This document shows positions 49,493 to 57,130 of a stretch of 64,000 bases of DNA, in pieces (the stretch's first letter is position 1; the number at the start of each line of letters is the position of its first letter). The translations under genes were made by a program, and so were the position numbers. Below the pieces are notes generated by a model, which had not been told where the DNA came from, did no database searches, and saw nothing but the letters and a program-made list of their open reading frames with translations. The DNA lies in assembly GCF_000380245.2 (NCBI RefSeq), contig NZ_HG428742.1, positions 464,633 to 528,632 on the forward strand, given 5' to 3'. This DNA is from Bacillus massiliigorillae. Its GTDB lineage: Bacteria; Bacillota; Bacilli; Bacillales; DSM-1321.

Positions 49493-51661
49493 TTAATCGA
49501 ACTTTAATTTAGATAACGCATCTGCAAATGCATTATTTAAAGGCTCTTCTTGTTTATTCTGCTTCTTCATATATTGGGCCACAGCACGTTTATCAGCGAC
49601 TTTATTATTTCCACCTTTTCTACGCTTTTGGAAAGCACTCATTTTCTCACGATGACCACATTTACATACGAAAATTTGGCCTTCACCTTCACCGCGTAAT
49701 TCCAATTTCTTATGACAAACTGGGCAACGTGCATTTGTTACCGTACTAACACGCTTGCGATGTCCACATTCACGGTCTTGGCAAACAAGCATCTTACCTT
49801 TCTTGCCATTCACTTCTAACATCAATTTGCCGCAATCTGGGCAATGTTTGCCTGTTACATTATCATGTTTAAATTTCTCTGTACTGTTCTTAATCGTATG
49901 AACAGACTTCTTCGCGTAGTCTTTCATATCATTTACAAACGTACTCTTACCTAATTTGCCTTTCGCAATTGCTGTTAGCTTTTGCTCCCACTGAGCTGTA
50001 AGTGCTGGTGATTTCAATTCATCAGGTACTAACTCCAGTAATTGCTTACCTTTTGTTGTCACATGAATGCCTTTACCACGCTTTTCAATTGAGAAAGAAT
50101 TAAATAGCTTCTCGATAATATCAGCACGTGTTGCAACCGTTCCTAATCCACCTGTTTCACCTAATGTTTTAACTAAGTCCTTGCTTTCTCCACCCATAAA
50201 TTTCGCGGGGTTTTCCATTGCTGAAAGAAGAGTGCCTTCATTAAATGGTTCAGGAGGCGTTGTTTCACCATTTGTCACCGTTAAAGAGGCAACTTTTAGT
50301 TTATCGCCTTCTTTTACAACTGGTACATAGGCTTCATCGGACTCATCACGATCATAAATCTCCTTCCAGCCTTTATGCAGTACTGTTTGCCCTTTAGCTG
50401 TAAACATTTCTGAACCAATTTTCGCTGTAATGCTTGTTTGTTCATATTCAAAGGGTGGTAGCAATACCGCTAAGAATCGTTTCACAATGAGGTCATACAC
50501 CTTTACTTCCTTATCTGACATCTTCGGTAAGAATGCAGATTGTTCTGTCGGTACAATCGCATGGTGGTCACTTACCTTGCTATTATCAACAAATGATTTA
50601 TTCGTTTTGATTGGCTGACGTAAAATTTTCGTTGCCCATTGAGTATAAGGTTTGATGGATACTGCTTCTAAACGCTCTTTCAACGTACTAACCATATCTG
50701 TTGTTAAATGTTTAGAATCTGTACGTGGATATGTTACCACCTTGTATTGCTCATATAAACGTTGTGTAATCGATAATGTTTCCTTCGCTGAATAGCCAAA
50801 GATACGGTTACAATCACGTTGTAATTCTGTTAAATCATACAAATTTGGCGCATATGTTTTCTTTTTCGTTTTCTGAACTGATTCGATAACTGCTTGTTGA
50901 GTGTTGATACGTTTTTGGATATCATGTGCTTTTTCTTCATTAAAAGTACGTGTATCATTTGTTTTAGCATCTTTCCAAGTTAGATTTAAACCATTCTCTG
51001 CTTTAGCTTTTAATCCATAGAACTTCTTCGGCTTAAATTCTTTAATCTCTTGCTCACGCTTTGCAATCATCGCAAGTGTTGGTGTTTGCACACGTCCACA
51101 AGATAATTGGGCATTATGCTTCGTCGTTAATGCACGAGTAGCATTCATACCAACTAGCCAATCTGCTTCCGCACGAGCTTGCGCTGATGCATATAAATTT
51201 TCGTATTCTTTTCCATCCTTCAAATGACGGAACCCTTGCTTAATTGCTTGGTCTGTTACAGATGAAATCCAAAGACGTTTAATCGGCTTTTTCACACCCG
51301 CTTTTTCAATAATCCAGCGTGCTACTAATTCACCTTCACGTCCAGCATCTGTAGCAATAACGATGCTCTCGACATCTTTTCGGAGCAATTGCGATTTAAC
51401 CGCTTGATATTGTTTACTCGTCTTCTTAATTACAACTAGCTTTGCATGTTTCGGAAGCATTGGTAGGTCTTCCATCTTCCAAGCTTTATATTTTTCATCA
51501 TACATTTCAGGATCAGCAAGTGTTACAAGATGACCTAATGCCCAAGTTACAATATATTGTTTTCCCTCAAAGAATCCGTTTCCTTTTGTGTTACAGCCTA
51601 ATACTTTTGCTATATCTCTACCAACTGATGGCTTTTCCGCCAACACAACTGTTTTACTCAA
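49493..51661 (-). CDS. topB: DNA topoisomerase III
   Basis: A 722-aa type IA topoisomerase (decatenation, single-strand passage). Toprim domain with KTVVLAEKPSVGRDIA and VIATDAGREGELVARWI (Mg ligands), SCGRVQTPTLAM, the active-site Tyr in YKVVTYPRTDSKHL (~310), GYSAKETLSI and GGLGTVATRADIIEKLF. The C-terminus has two Zn-ribbon-like modules (CPDCGK..CQDRECGH; CPVCHKK..CKCGH) and a basic tail. The start is TTG (MSKTVVLAEK as in B. subtilis TopB) with GAAGGGA 9 nt upstream; an ATG three codons earlier overlaps the site. Confidence 0.96.
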   Translation of the reverse strand: MSKTVVLAEKPSVGRDIAKVLGCNTKGNGFFEGKQYIVTWALGHLVTLADPEMYDEKYKAWKMEDLPMLPKHAKLVVIKKTSKQYQAVKSQLLRKDVESIVIATDAGREGELVARWIIEKAGVKKPIKRLWISSVTDQAIKQGFRHLKDGKEYENLYASAQARAEADWLVGMNATRALTTKHNAQLSCGRVQTPTLAMIAKREQEIKEFKPKKFYGLKAKAENGLNLTWKDAKTNDTRTFNEEKAHDIQKRINTQQAVIESVQKTKKKTYAPNLYDLTELQRDCNRIFGYSAKETLSITQRLYEQYKVVTYPRTDSKHLTTDMVSTLKERLEAVSIKPYTQWATKILRQPIKTNKSFVDNSKVSDHHAIVPTEQSAFLPKMSDKEVKVYDLIVKRFLAVLLPPFEYEQTSITAKIGSEMFTAKGQTVLHKGWKEIYDRDESDEAYVPVVKEGDKLKVASLTVTNGETTPPEPFNEGTLLSAMENPAKFMGGESKDLVKTLGETGGLGTVATRADIIEKLFNSFSIEKRGKGIHVTTKGKQLLELVPDELKSPALTAQWEQKLTAIAKGKLGKSTFVNDMKDYAKKSVHTIKNSTEKFKHDNVTGKHCPDCGKLMLEVNGKKGKMLVCQDRECGHRKRVSTVTNARCPVCHKKLELRGEGEGQIFVCKCGHREKMSAFQKRRKGGNNKVADKRAVAQYMKKQNKQEEPLNNAFADALSKLKFD

Positions 51662-51733
51662 TCCGTACATTCCCTTCTCTATTACCTAACTTTTATCAGT
51701 ATCTCACAAATTGTTTATTTATAGAAGAAAGCA

Positions 51734-51832
51734 GCTAATGTTTGTGTGCTAGTGTTTTACATCTGAAAACACAAATAGCTAGTGTTTCTTAATCTAAGGA
51801 AATAATCAATTCCTATCACTATACTAGTGTTT
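51734..51832 (+). promoter_or_regulatory. Four direct repeats GCTARTGTTT upstream of ptsH
   Basis: GCTAATGTTT at 51734, GCTAGTGTTT at 51748 and 51778, and ACTAGTGTTT at 51823 (start-to-start 14, 30 and 45 bp). The last overlaps a possible -35 TTGGCA (51832). GAAAACAC (51764) and GTGTTTC (51782) also form an inverted repeat. Looks like a regulator binding array; the regulator is unknown. Confidence 0.5.
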
Positions 51833-51893
51833 TGGCATAGTACTTGCATTTATAAAATAATAATAGTACATCAACAAAGGAGATGAAATTTTG

Positions 51894-52160
51894 ATGATTG
51901 AAAAATCATTTACTGTTATAAGCGAAGTTGGCATTCATGCTCGACCAGCAACCCTTTTAGTTCGTACAGCTTCCAACTATGACGCAAACTTAACAATTAC
52001 CTACAATGGAAAAGAGGCGAACTTGAAATCCATTATGGGCATTATGGCGTTAGCCATTCCAAATGGTGCTAATATCCGTATTTTTGCAGATGGACAGGAC
52101 GCAACAGCAGCAATCACTTCATTAGAAGATGTCTTAATACAAGAAGGATTTGCTAGCTAA
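51894..52160 (+). CDS. ptsH: Phosphocarrier protein HPr
   Basis: An 88-aa PTS phosphocarrier. With the ATG at 51894 the active His is exactly residue 15 (GIHARPATLLV) and the regulatory Ser is residue 46 (NLKSIMGIMAL), the standard numbering. Both phosphorylation sites are present, so it can serve PTS transport and CcpA co-repression (unlike Crh, which lacks His15). A TTG one codon upstream has the better spacer from AAAGGAG and could also be used. It stands alone without ptsI. It ends in a strong terminator. Confidence 0.95.
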   Translation: MIEKSFTVISEVGIHARPATLLVRTASNYDANLTITYNGKEANLKSIMGIMALAIPNGANIRIFADGQDATAAITSLEDVLIQEGFAS

Positions 52161-52181
52161 TATTTAACTAAGCTACCCTCT

Positions 52182-52220
52182 AGCACAACGTTCATTCATT
52201 AGAACGCTGTGCTTTTTTTC
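52182..52220 (+). terminator. Terminator of ptsH
   Basis: AGCACAACGTTC pairs with GAACGCTGTGCT, then TTTTTTTC. Confidence 0.93.
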
Positions 52221-52342
52221 ATTTTTCTATGGGAAACACATCATTATATGGAAGTTTCACTAAATACTTTACATCGATTCTTATTCTCGAATACAATGAG
52301 GAGAATATGTGTAACGAATAATTCAGGAGTTGAAATCAGAAA

Positions 52343-53893
52343 ATGAGCTTGTTAAACGTAGAAAAACTTACTCATAGTTTTGGCGATCGAATGTTATTTA
52401 AAGAAGTTTCTTTTCAATTAAATAATGAACACGTTGGGCTTGTAGGTGCGAACGGTGTTGGTAAATCAACACTTATGAACATCATCACAGGTCAAACGAT
52501 GTACGATAGCGGTAAAGTACAATGGACACCAGGTGTTGAATATGGGTACCTTGATCAGCATACAAACCTAACACCAGGTAAAACGATTCGAAATGTATTA
52601 CAAGAAGCCTATCAAAGTCTTTTTGACGTAGAGGCTGAACTAAATGAAGTAACAGGAAAAATGGGAGAAGCTACTCCTGAAGAATTAGAAGAACTGCTAG
52701 AAAGAATGGCTGAACTACAAGACCAATTAGATGCAGGTGGCTTCTATACATTAGATTTACAAATTGAAGATGCAGCACGCGGTTTAGGGTTAGATGCAAT
52801 CGGTTTAGATCGCGATGTAGCAGCACTAAGTGGTGGTCAACGTACAAAAGTATTACTAGCAAAGCTTTTACTAGAAAAGCCACAAGTATTACTTCTAGAT
52901 GAGCCTACCAACTATTTAGATGAAGAGCATATCACATGGTTATCTAGATACTTGAAAGAGTATCCAAGTGCTTTCATTCTAATCTCGCATGATACAGAGT
53001 TTATGAATGAATCAACGGATATCATTTTCAACCTAGAGTTTGCTAAACTAACACGCTATACTGCTACTTACGAGAAATTCTTAGAATTAGCAGAGCTTCA
53101 TAAGAACCAACATATTAACGCTTATGAAAAGCAAAAAGAATTCATTAAAAAGCAAGAAGATTTCATTGCGAAGAACAAAGCACGTTACTCAACAACAGGA
53201 CGTGCGAAGAGCCGTCAAAAGCAACTGGATCGTATGGAACGTATCGACCGCCCGGAAACAGCTATTAAGCCAGAATTCGACTTCAAAGAAGCACGTGGCA
53301 GCAGCCGTTGGGTATTCGAAGGTGAAGATTTCGAAATCGGTTATGACTTCCCGCTACTTCCAAAAATGAGCATGACTATTGAACGTGGAGATAAGATTGC
53401 CATCGTTGGTTGCAATGGTGTTGGTAAATCAACACTTCTTAAAACAATTCTTGGCGTTATTCCACCGTTAAGTGGAAAAATTTCTCGTGGTGATTTCTTA
53501 TATCCTGCTTACTTCGAACAAGAAGTAAAAGCAGCAAATACAACACCAATTGATGAAATTTGGAATGCCTTCCCAAGCATGGACCAACATCAAGTTCGTG
53601 CTGCTCTAGCACGTTGCGGATTGAAGAATGAGCATATTAGTCGTCCGATGAATCAACTTAGTGGTGGAGAGCAAGCAAAGGTACGTCTATGTAAATTATT
53701 AATGGAAGAAAGCAACTGGATTCTATTCGATGAGCCGACAAACCATTTAGATGTAGCTGCTAAAGAAGAATTGAAAAAAGCACTAAAAGCATATAAAGGG
53801 ACAGTCGTTCTTGTATCCCACGAACCTGATTTCTATAAAGATTGGGTAACAAAAGAGTGGAATGTAGAAGAATGGGCTAACGAAAAGAAATAA
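52343..53893 (+). CDS. ABC-F family ATPase
   Basis: A 516-aa protein with two ABC domains and no membrane helices, as in ribosome-acting ABC-F proteins. Domain 1: GANGVGKST (~37), LSGGQRTKVLLAKLLL (~166), VLLLDEPTNYLD (~188). Linker ~235-320 with KKQEDFIAKNKARYSTTGRAKSRQKQLDRM, the interdomain (P-site tRNA interaction) helix pair. Domain 2: GCNGVGKST (~357), LSGGEQAKVRLCKLLM and WILFDEPTNHLD. The second signature is normal for ABC-F (LSGGE). It probably rescues stalled ribosomes or protects against an antibiotic; it cannot be assigned to a subfamily. The ribosome site is unusually far (AGGAG, ~13 nt). Confidence 0.93.
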   Translation: MSLLNVEKLTHSFGDRMLFKEVSFQLNNEHVGLVGANGVGKSTLMNIITGQTMYDSGKVQWTPGVEYGYLDQHTNLTPGKTIRNVLQEAYQSLFDVEAELNEVTGKMGEATPEELEELLERMAELQDQLDAGGFYTLDLQIEDAARGLGLDAIGLDRDVAALSGGQRTKVLLAKLLLEKPQVLLLDEPTNYLDEEHITWLSRYLKEYPSAFILISHDTEFMNESTDIIFNLEFAKLTRYTATYEKFLELAELHKNQHINAYEKQKEFIKKQEDFIAKNKARYSTTGRAKSRQKQLDRMERIDRPETAIKPEFDFKEARGSSRWVFEGEDFEIGYDFPLLPKMSMTIERGDKIAIVGCNGVGKSTLLKTILGVIPPLSGKISRGDFLYPAYFEQEVKAANTTPIDEIWNAFPSMDQHQVRAALARCGLKNEHISRPMNQLSGGEQAKVRLCKLLMEESNWILFDEPTNHLDVAAKEELKKALKAYKGTVVLVSHEPDFYKDWVTKEWNVEEWANEKK

Positions 53894-53903
53894 AGTTAGA
53901 TAA

Positions 53904-53941
53904 AGAATGGGCTACTCACTAATGAGTAACCCTTCTTTTAT
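53904..53941. terminator. Bidirectional terminator ABC-F / azoreductase
   Basis: AAGAATGGGCTACTCA pairs with TGAGTAACCCTTCTT, with T-rich sequence on both sides. Confidence 0.85.
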
Positions 53942-53998
53942 GCATAAGGATAGTCTTTCTACGATTATGGCGATTAAATATTCTGTTACCGCTAATCA

Positions 53999-54625
53999 TC
54001 AAAAATACTTTGCAATAGAAGCCACTTGTTCCAAGCCTGCTGTAATAATTTCTTCTGCTCGGTCTTTATATTGATTATGCCCTTCAATAATCATTGTCTC
54101 TATGTGATCAACGCCAATCATATTCAAAATAGTTTCTACGTAGCTAATAGCCATTTCTTGAACAACCGCAGTTGAATTCGTGTAATCTCCACCACGCGCA
54201 TGGAGTATAATGACTTTCTTTTGACCACCTAAGCCGACAGGCCCTTGTTGTGAATAGGTAAATGTTTTTCCCGCTTGTGTTATGTAAGATAAATATGAAA
54301 TAAGTGGGGTCGGAGCTGTCCCATTCCAAAGTGGAAATGCAATGACGATTTTATCCGCACTTAAATACTGTTCGATAAATCGCTCAACGTACGATACAGC
54401 CTCTATTTCTTCTTCAGTCAATTCTAATCCATTTTTTTGTTTTGCTACTCCTAATATTGCAGCATTCCCGTAATATGGTGGGTTTTCTTTAAATAAATCT
54501 AATTGTGTAATTGAATCGCTAGGATGCAATTGCTTGTACTGTTGTAGAAAAGTTTCATACATACGCATACTAATAGATTGTTCCGTAGGACGGTCATTCG
54601 CTTTTATAAACAAGATGTTTGTCAT
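53999..54625 (-). CDS. azoR: FMN-dependent NADH-azoreductase
   Basis: A 208-aa flavodoxin-fold oxidoreductase of the AzoR family, which reduces azo dyes and quinones with NADH. N-terminal TNILFIKANDRPTEQSISM (phosphate loop), QLDLFKENPP, VIAFPLWNGTAPTPLISYL (FMN/substrate PLWN motif), GKTFTYSQQGPVGLGGQKKVIILHARGG. Usual length. The ATG at 54625 has GGAGG 8 nt upstream; an upstream in-frame ATG is not preferred. Monocistronic. Confidence 0.92.
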   Translation of the reverse strand: MTNILFIKANDRPTEQSISMRMYETFLQQYKQLHPSDSITQLDLFKENPPYYGNAAILGVAKQKNGLELTEEEIEAVSYVERFIEQYLSADKIVIAFPLWNGTAPTPLISYLSYITQAGKTFTYSQQGPVGLGGQKKVIILHARGGDYTNSTAVVQEMAISYVETILNMIGVDHIETMIIEGHNQYKDRAEEIITAGLEQVASIAKYF

Positions 54626-54802
54626 GATGTTTGCCTCCAATGATTAATCTCTATACTAATTGTTTCATTAAAGGATGTGGCATTCAATCCTATAATTTCA
54701 ACCAATATCCCTTTCCTACCCCTATCCATACGTAATAGATATCTTAAATGTAAATAACGTATGTTAAAATTAAAAAATATCACATAGTTTGGAGGTCATT
54801 CA

Positions 54803-55846
54803 ATGACGAAAATAATAGGCTATATTGGGACCTATTCAACAGGTAACAGCAAAGGATTATATACTTTTACACTAGATACTGAAAAGCAAACACTTAGCAA
54901 TACAACTGTAGCGGCTGAGCTTGAAAAACCTACATACGTTGCGATTAGTAAAGATAATAAATACCTTTATTCATTAATTAAAAAAGGTGATTCTAGTGGA
55001 GTTGCTTCTTATTCAATTAACCCACAAACGGGCGCTCTTTCATTCATCAATTCACAAGTTTCTGAAGGAGTTCCTCCATGTCATATTAGCTTGAACAAAA
55101 ATAACGACACTATTTTCACTGCGAATTACCACCGTAGTATCATTGAAGCTTACCCTGTCATCAATGGCGAATTACAGCCTGTAGCAGCAGTAGCACAACA
55201 TGAAGGAAATGGTCCACATGAACGTCAAGAAAAGGCTCACGCTCATTTTGCTGGCTTCACGCCAGATGAGCAATATGTTGTAAGCATTGATTTAGGCGCT
55301 GATCAAATCAATACATTCTCTTTTAAAGAAAATACATTTACAAAGCTTCACACACTTTCAACTCGTCCTGGAAGTGGTCCGAGACATATTACCTTCCATC
55401 CAAACGGTAAGTATGCCTATGTTATGACCGAATTAAGCAGTGAAGTAATTGTACTAGCATATAATGCTGAGAATGGAAGCTTTAAAGAAATTCAATATAT
55501 TTCTACACTACCAGCAGAATTTACAGGTAACGGACAAGGTAGTGCCATTCATATCAGTTCAGATGGCCGTTATATTTATGCAGGTAATCGTGGTTCAGAC
55601 GATATTGCCGTATTTAGTGTAAATGATTCAACTGGAGAATTAACACTTGTTGAAAATGTATCAACGGAAGGTAATTGGCCACGTGATTTCGCTTTAGATC
55701 CAACGGAGAAATTCTTAATAGCTTCTAACCAAGAGTCTGATAATCTAACATTATACGCTCGAGATGAAGCAACAGGTAAATTAACATTGCTTCAAGCAAA
55801 TGTTGCTGTTCCAAACCCTGTTTGTGTGAAATTTTTAAATATCTAA
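54803..55846 (+). CDS. pgl: Lactonase family protein (6-phosphogluconolactonase, YkgB-like)
   Basis: A 347-aa seven-bladed beta-propeller hydrolysing 6-phosphogluconolactone in the oxidative pentose phosphate path (B. subtilis YkgB type, not the DevB type). Repeated blade motifs include IGYIGTYSTGNSKGLYTF, VAISKDNKYLYSL, CHISLNKNNDTIFTANYH, KAHAHFAGFTPDEQYVVSIDLGADQI, GSGPRHITFHPNGKYAYVMTE and GNWPRDFALDPTEKFLIASNQ. Cytosolic. GGAGGT lies 6-7 nt before the ATG. It ends in a hairpin 7 nt after the stop. Confidence 0.93.
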   Translation: MTKIIGYIGTYSTGNSKGLYTFTLDTEKQTLSNTTVAAELEKPTYVAISKDNKYLYSLIKKGDSSGVASYSINPQTGALSFINSQVSEGVPPCHISLNKNNDTIFTANYHRSIIEAYPVINGELQPVAAVAQHEGNGPHERQEKAHAHFAGFTPDEQYVVSIDLGADQINTFSFKENTFTKLHTLSTRPGSGPRHITFHPNGKYAYVMTELSSEVIVLAYNAENGSFKEIQYISTLPAEFTGNGQGSAIHISSDGRYIYAGNRGSDDIAVFSVNDSTGELTLVENVSTEGNWPRDFALDPTEKFLIASNQESDNLTLYARDEATGKLTLLQANVAVPNPVCVKFLNI

Positions 55847-55853
55847 CCTTTGA

Positions 55854-55890
55854 AGAGTACTCTTATTGAGTACTCTTCTTCGTTTTTTAA
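55854..55890 (+). terminator. Terminator of the lactonase gene
   Basis: AGAGTACTC pairs with GAGTACTCT around TTATT, then TCTTCGTTTTTT. Confidence 0.88.
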
Positions 55891-55902
55891 CAACAGTCTC
55901 TA

Positions 55903-55986
55903 ATCTATTTAGATTTTTTTCTAAATAGATATTTACTTACAAACTATTCTGATATATAATCTAATTAGAAATATTTCTAAATAGAT
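55903..55986 (+). promoter_or_regulatory. sdpR promoter with two ArsR-type inverted repeats
   Basis: ATCTATTTAGA (55903) with TCTAAATAGAT (55920) and ATCTAATTAGAA (55959) with TTCTAAATAGAT (55975) are two copies of one palindromic operator. They flank TTTACT (55932), 17 bp, TATAAT (55955): IR1 directly upstream of -35, IR2 beginning inside -10. This suggests tight autorepression by the adjacent ArsR protein. Confidence 0.75.
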
Positions 55987-56003
55987 TTCATGGAGGTGGT
56001 TTC

Positions 56004-56285
56004 ATGGGATTTCCTGAAACATTCAAAGCGCTTGCTGACCCCGTACGGCGTGAAATTCTTGAAATGCTTAAAGATAAAAAAATGTCAGCTGGAGAAATTG
56101 CTCAACAATTTGATATGACTGCTGCGACAGTCTCTTATCATTTATCGAAGCTAAAAAAAGCTGGTCTTCTTTTTGAAACGAAGTATAAGAATTATATTTA
56201 TTACGAAATTAATATATCTGTTTTTGAAGAAATAATGCTTTGGTTTTCACAGTTTGGAGGGAAAAATGATGAAAAAAACAAGTAA
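56004..56285 (+). CDS. sdpR: ArsR/SdpR-family autorepressor
   Basis: A 93-aa winged-helix repressor. FKALADPVRREILEML, SAGEIAQQFDMTAATVSYHLSKLKKAGLL (recognition helix) and KYKNYIYYEINISVFEEIMLWF, the SdpR variant without Cys metal ligands. In B. subtilis SdpR represses sdpRI and is sequestered at the membrane by SdpI bound to the SdpC toxin. GGAGGTGG lies 5-6 nt before the ATG. Operators lie upstream; the 3' end overlaps sdpI by ~17 nt. Confidence 0.92.
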   Translation: MGFPETFKALADPVRREILEMLKDKKMSAGEIAQQFDMTAATVSYHLSKLKKAGLLFETKYKNYIYYEINISVFEEIMLWFSQFGGKNDEKNK

Positions 56286-56907
56286 TTCTTTACTCGTATT
56301 AACTACAGTTATTTGCTTTTTACCAATGATTTTATCTATCGTTTTGTACAATAAACTACCAGACGAAATAGCTATACATTGGAATAATGCTGGAGAACCT
56401 GATAATTTTGCTCCAAAAGCATTGGCTGCATTCGGTTTACCTATTCTTATGGCAGCCATCAATTTAGTTACACATTTTTCAATTAATACTGATCCTAAAA
56501 AAGCAAATTCGTCATCTATTCTAAAGCTTATTGGGAAATGGTTAGTTCCAATTGCGTCCGTCATTCTTGTGCCAGTCACTTTATTTATCGCAATAGGATA
56601 TGATATTTCCATACCTATGATTTGTTCTGCAATGGTGGGTATTGTCATTATTGCAGTTGGAAATTATCTTCCTAAATGTAAGCAAAGCTATACTGTTGGC
56701 ATCAGATTACCATGGACATTAAACAGCGAAAATAATTGGAATAAAACACATCGCATAGCCGGTTACCTTTGGATTATTGGAGGCTTTGCATTGCTGATTA
56801 ATAGTTTTCTCAATACAGGTATTCTATACCTCACATTAACAATCGCTGTACTAATTATGGGAGTCCCATACATTTATTCTTACCTTCTTTACAAAAAAGG
56901 AGTGTAA
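56269..56907 (+). CDS. sdpI: SdpI-like immunity/signal membrane protein
   Basis: A ~212-aa protein with six predicted helices. The DUF1648 signature LYNKLPDEIAIHWNNAGEPDNF lies after helix 1 and the SdpI domain GNYLPKCKQSYTVGIRLPWTLNSENNWNKTHRIAGYLWI at ~140-170. SdpI gives immunity to the SdpC cannibalism toxin and signals to SdpR. No sdpABC toxin genes are in the window. ATGs at 56266 and 56269 both follow GGAGGG; 56269 has the better spacer. Repeat copy 8 starts inside the stop codon. Confidence 0.9.
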   Translation: MKKTSNSLLVLTTVICFLPMILSIVLYNKLPDEIAIHWNNAGEPDNFAPKALAAFGLPILMAAINLVTHFSINTDPKKANSSSILKLIGKWLVPIASVILVPVTLFIAIGYDISIPMICSAMVGIVIIAVGNYLPKCKQSYTVGIRLPWTLNSENNWNKTHRIAGYLWIIGGFALLINSFLNTGILYLTLTIAVLIMGVPYIYSYLLYKKGV

Positions 56908-57056
56908 GAAAAGCGCAAGCGCCCGTTTTACGACGTATAGATTGGAGCACTTCGACTGAGATAAAGGAAACACGAAGAGGCGATAGCCGATTCGATGTTG
57001 ACTTATCGTAGGGAGATGGGTGAAATCTACTAGTCGCTGGGTGCTGGAGCTAGACA
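56906..57056 (+). repeat. Family A structured repeat, copy 8
   Basis: Starts within the sdpI stop codon. Helices (G/A)CGAC/GTCGC and AGATT/AATCT around GTAT/ACTA. The tail to ~57090 (CATTCAAAATTATATATTA.. TTATCTTTTAAAAAA) runs into the next terminator, as in copies 6 and 7. Confidence 0.9.
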
Positions 57057-57089
57057 CCATTCAAAATTATATATTATTTTTATCTTTTA

Positions 57090-57130
57090 AAAAAAGAGGA
57101 AGAAACGTAACATACGTTCCTTCCTCTTTA
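57090..57130 (-). terminator. Terminator of the methyltransferase gene
   Basis: AAAGAGGAAGAAACGTA pairs with ACGTTCCTTCCTCTTT with one mismatch. The minus-strand T-tract (TTTTTTTAAAAG) is the end of repeat copy 8. Confidence 0.9.

Noticed and set aside
5796..57056. Family A copies as a CRISPR array
   Set aside because: Copies are ~150 bp, far apart, palindromic across their length, and there are no spacers or cas genes.
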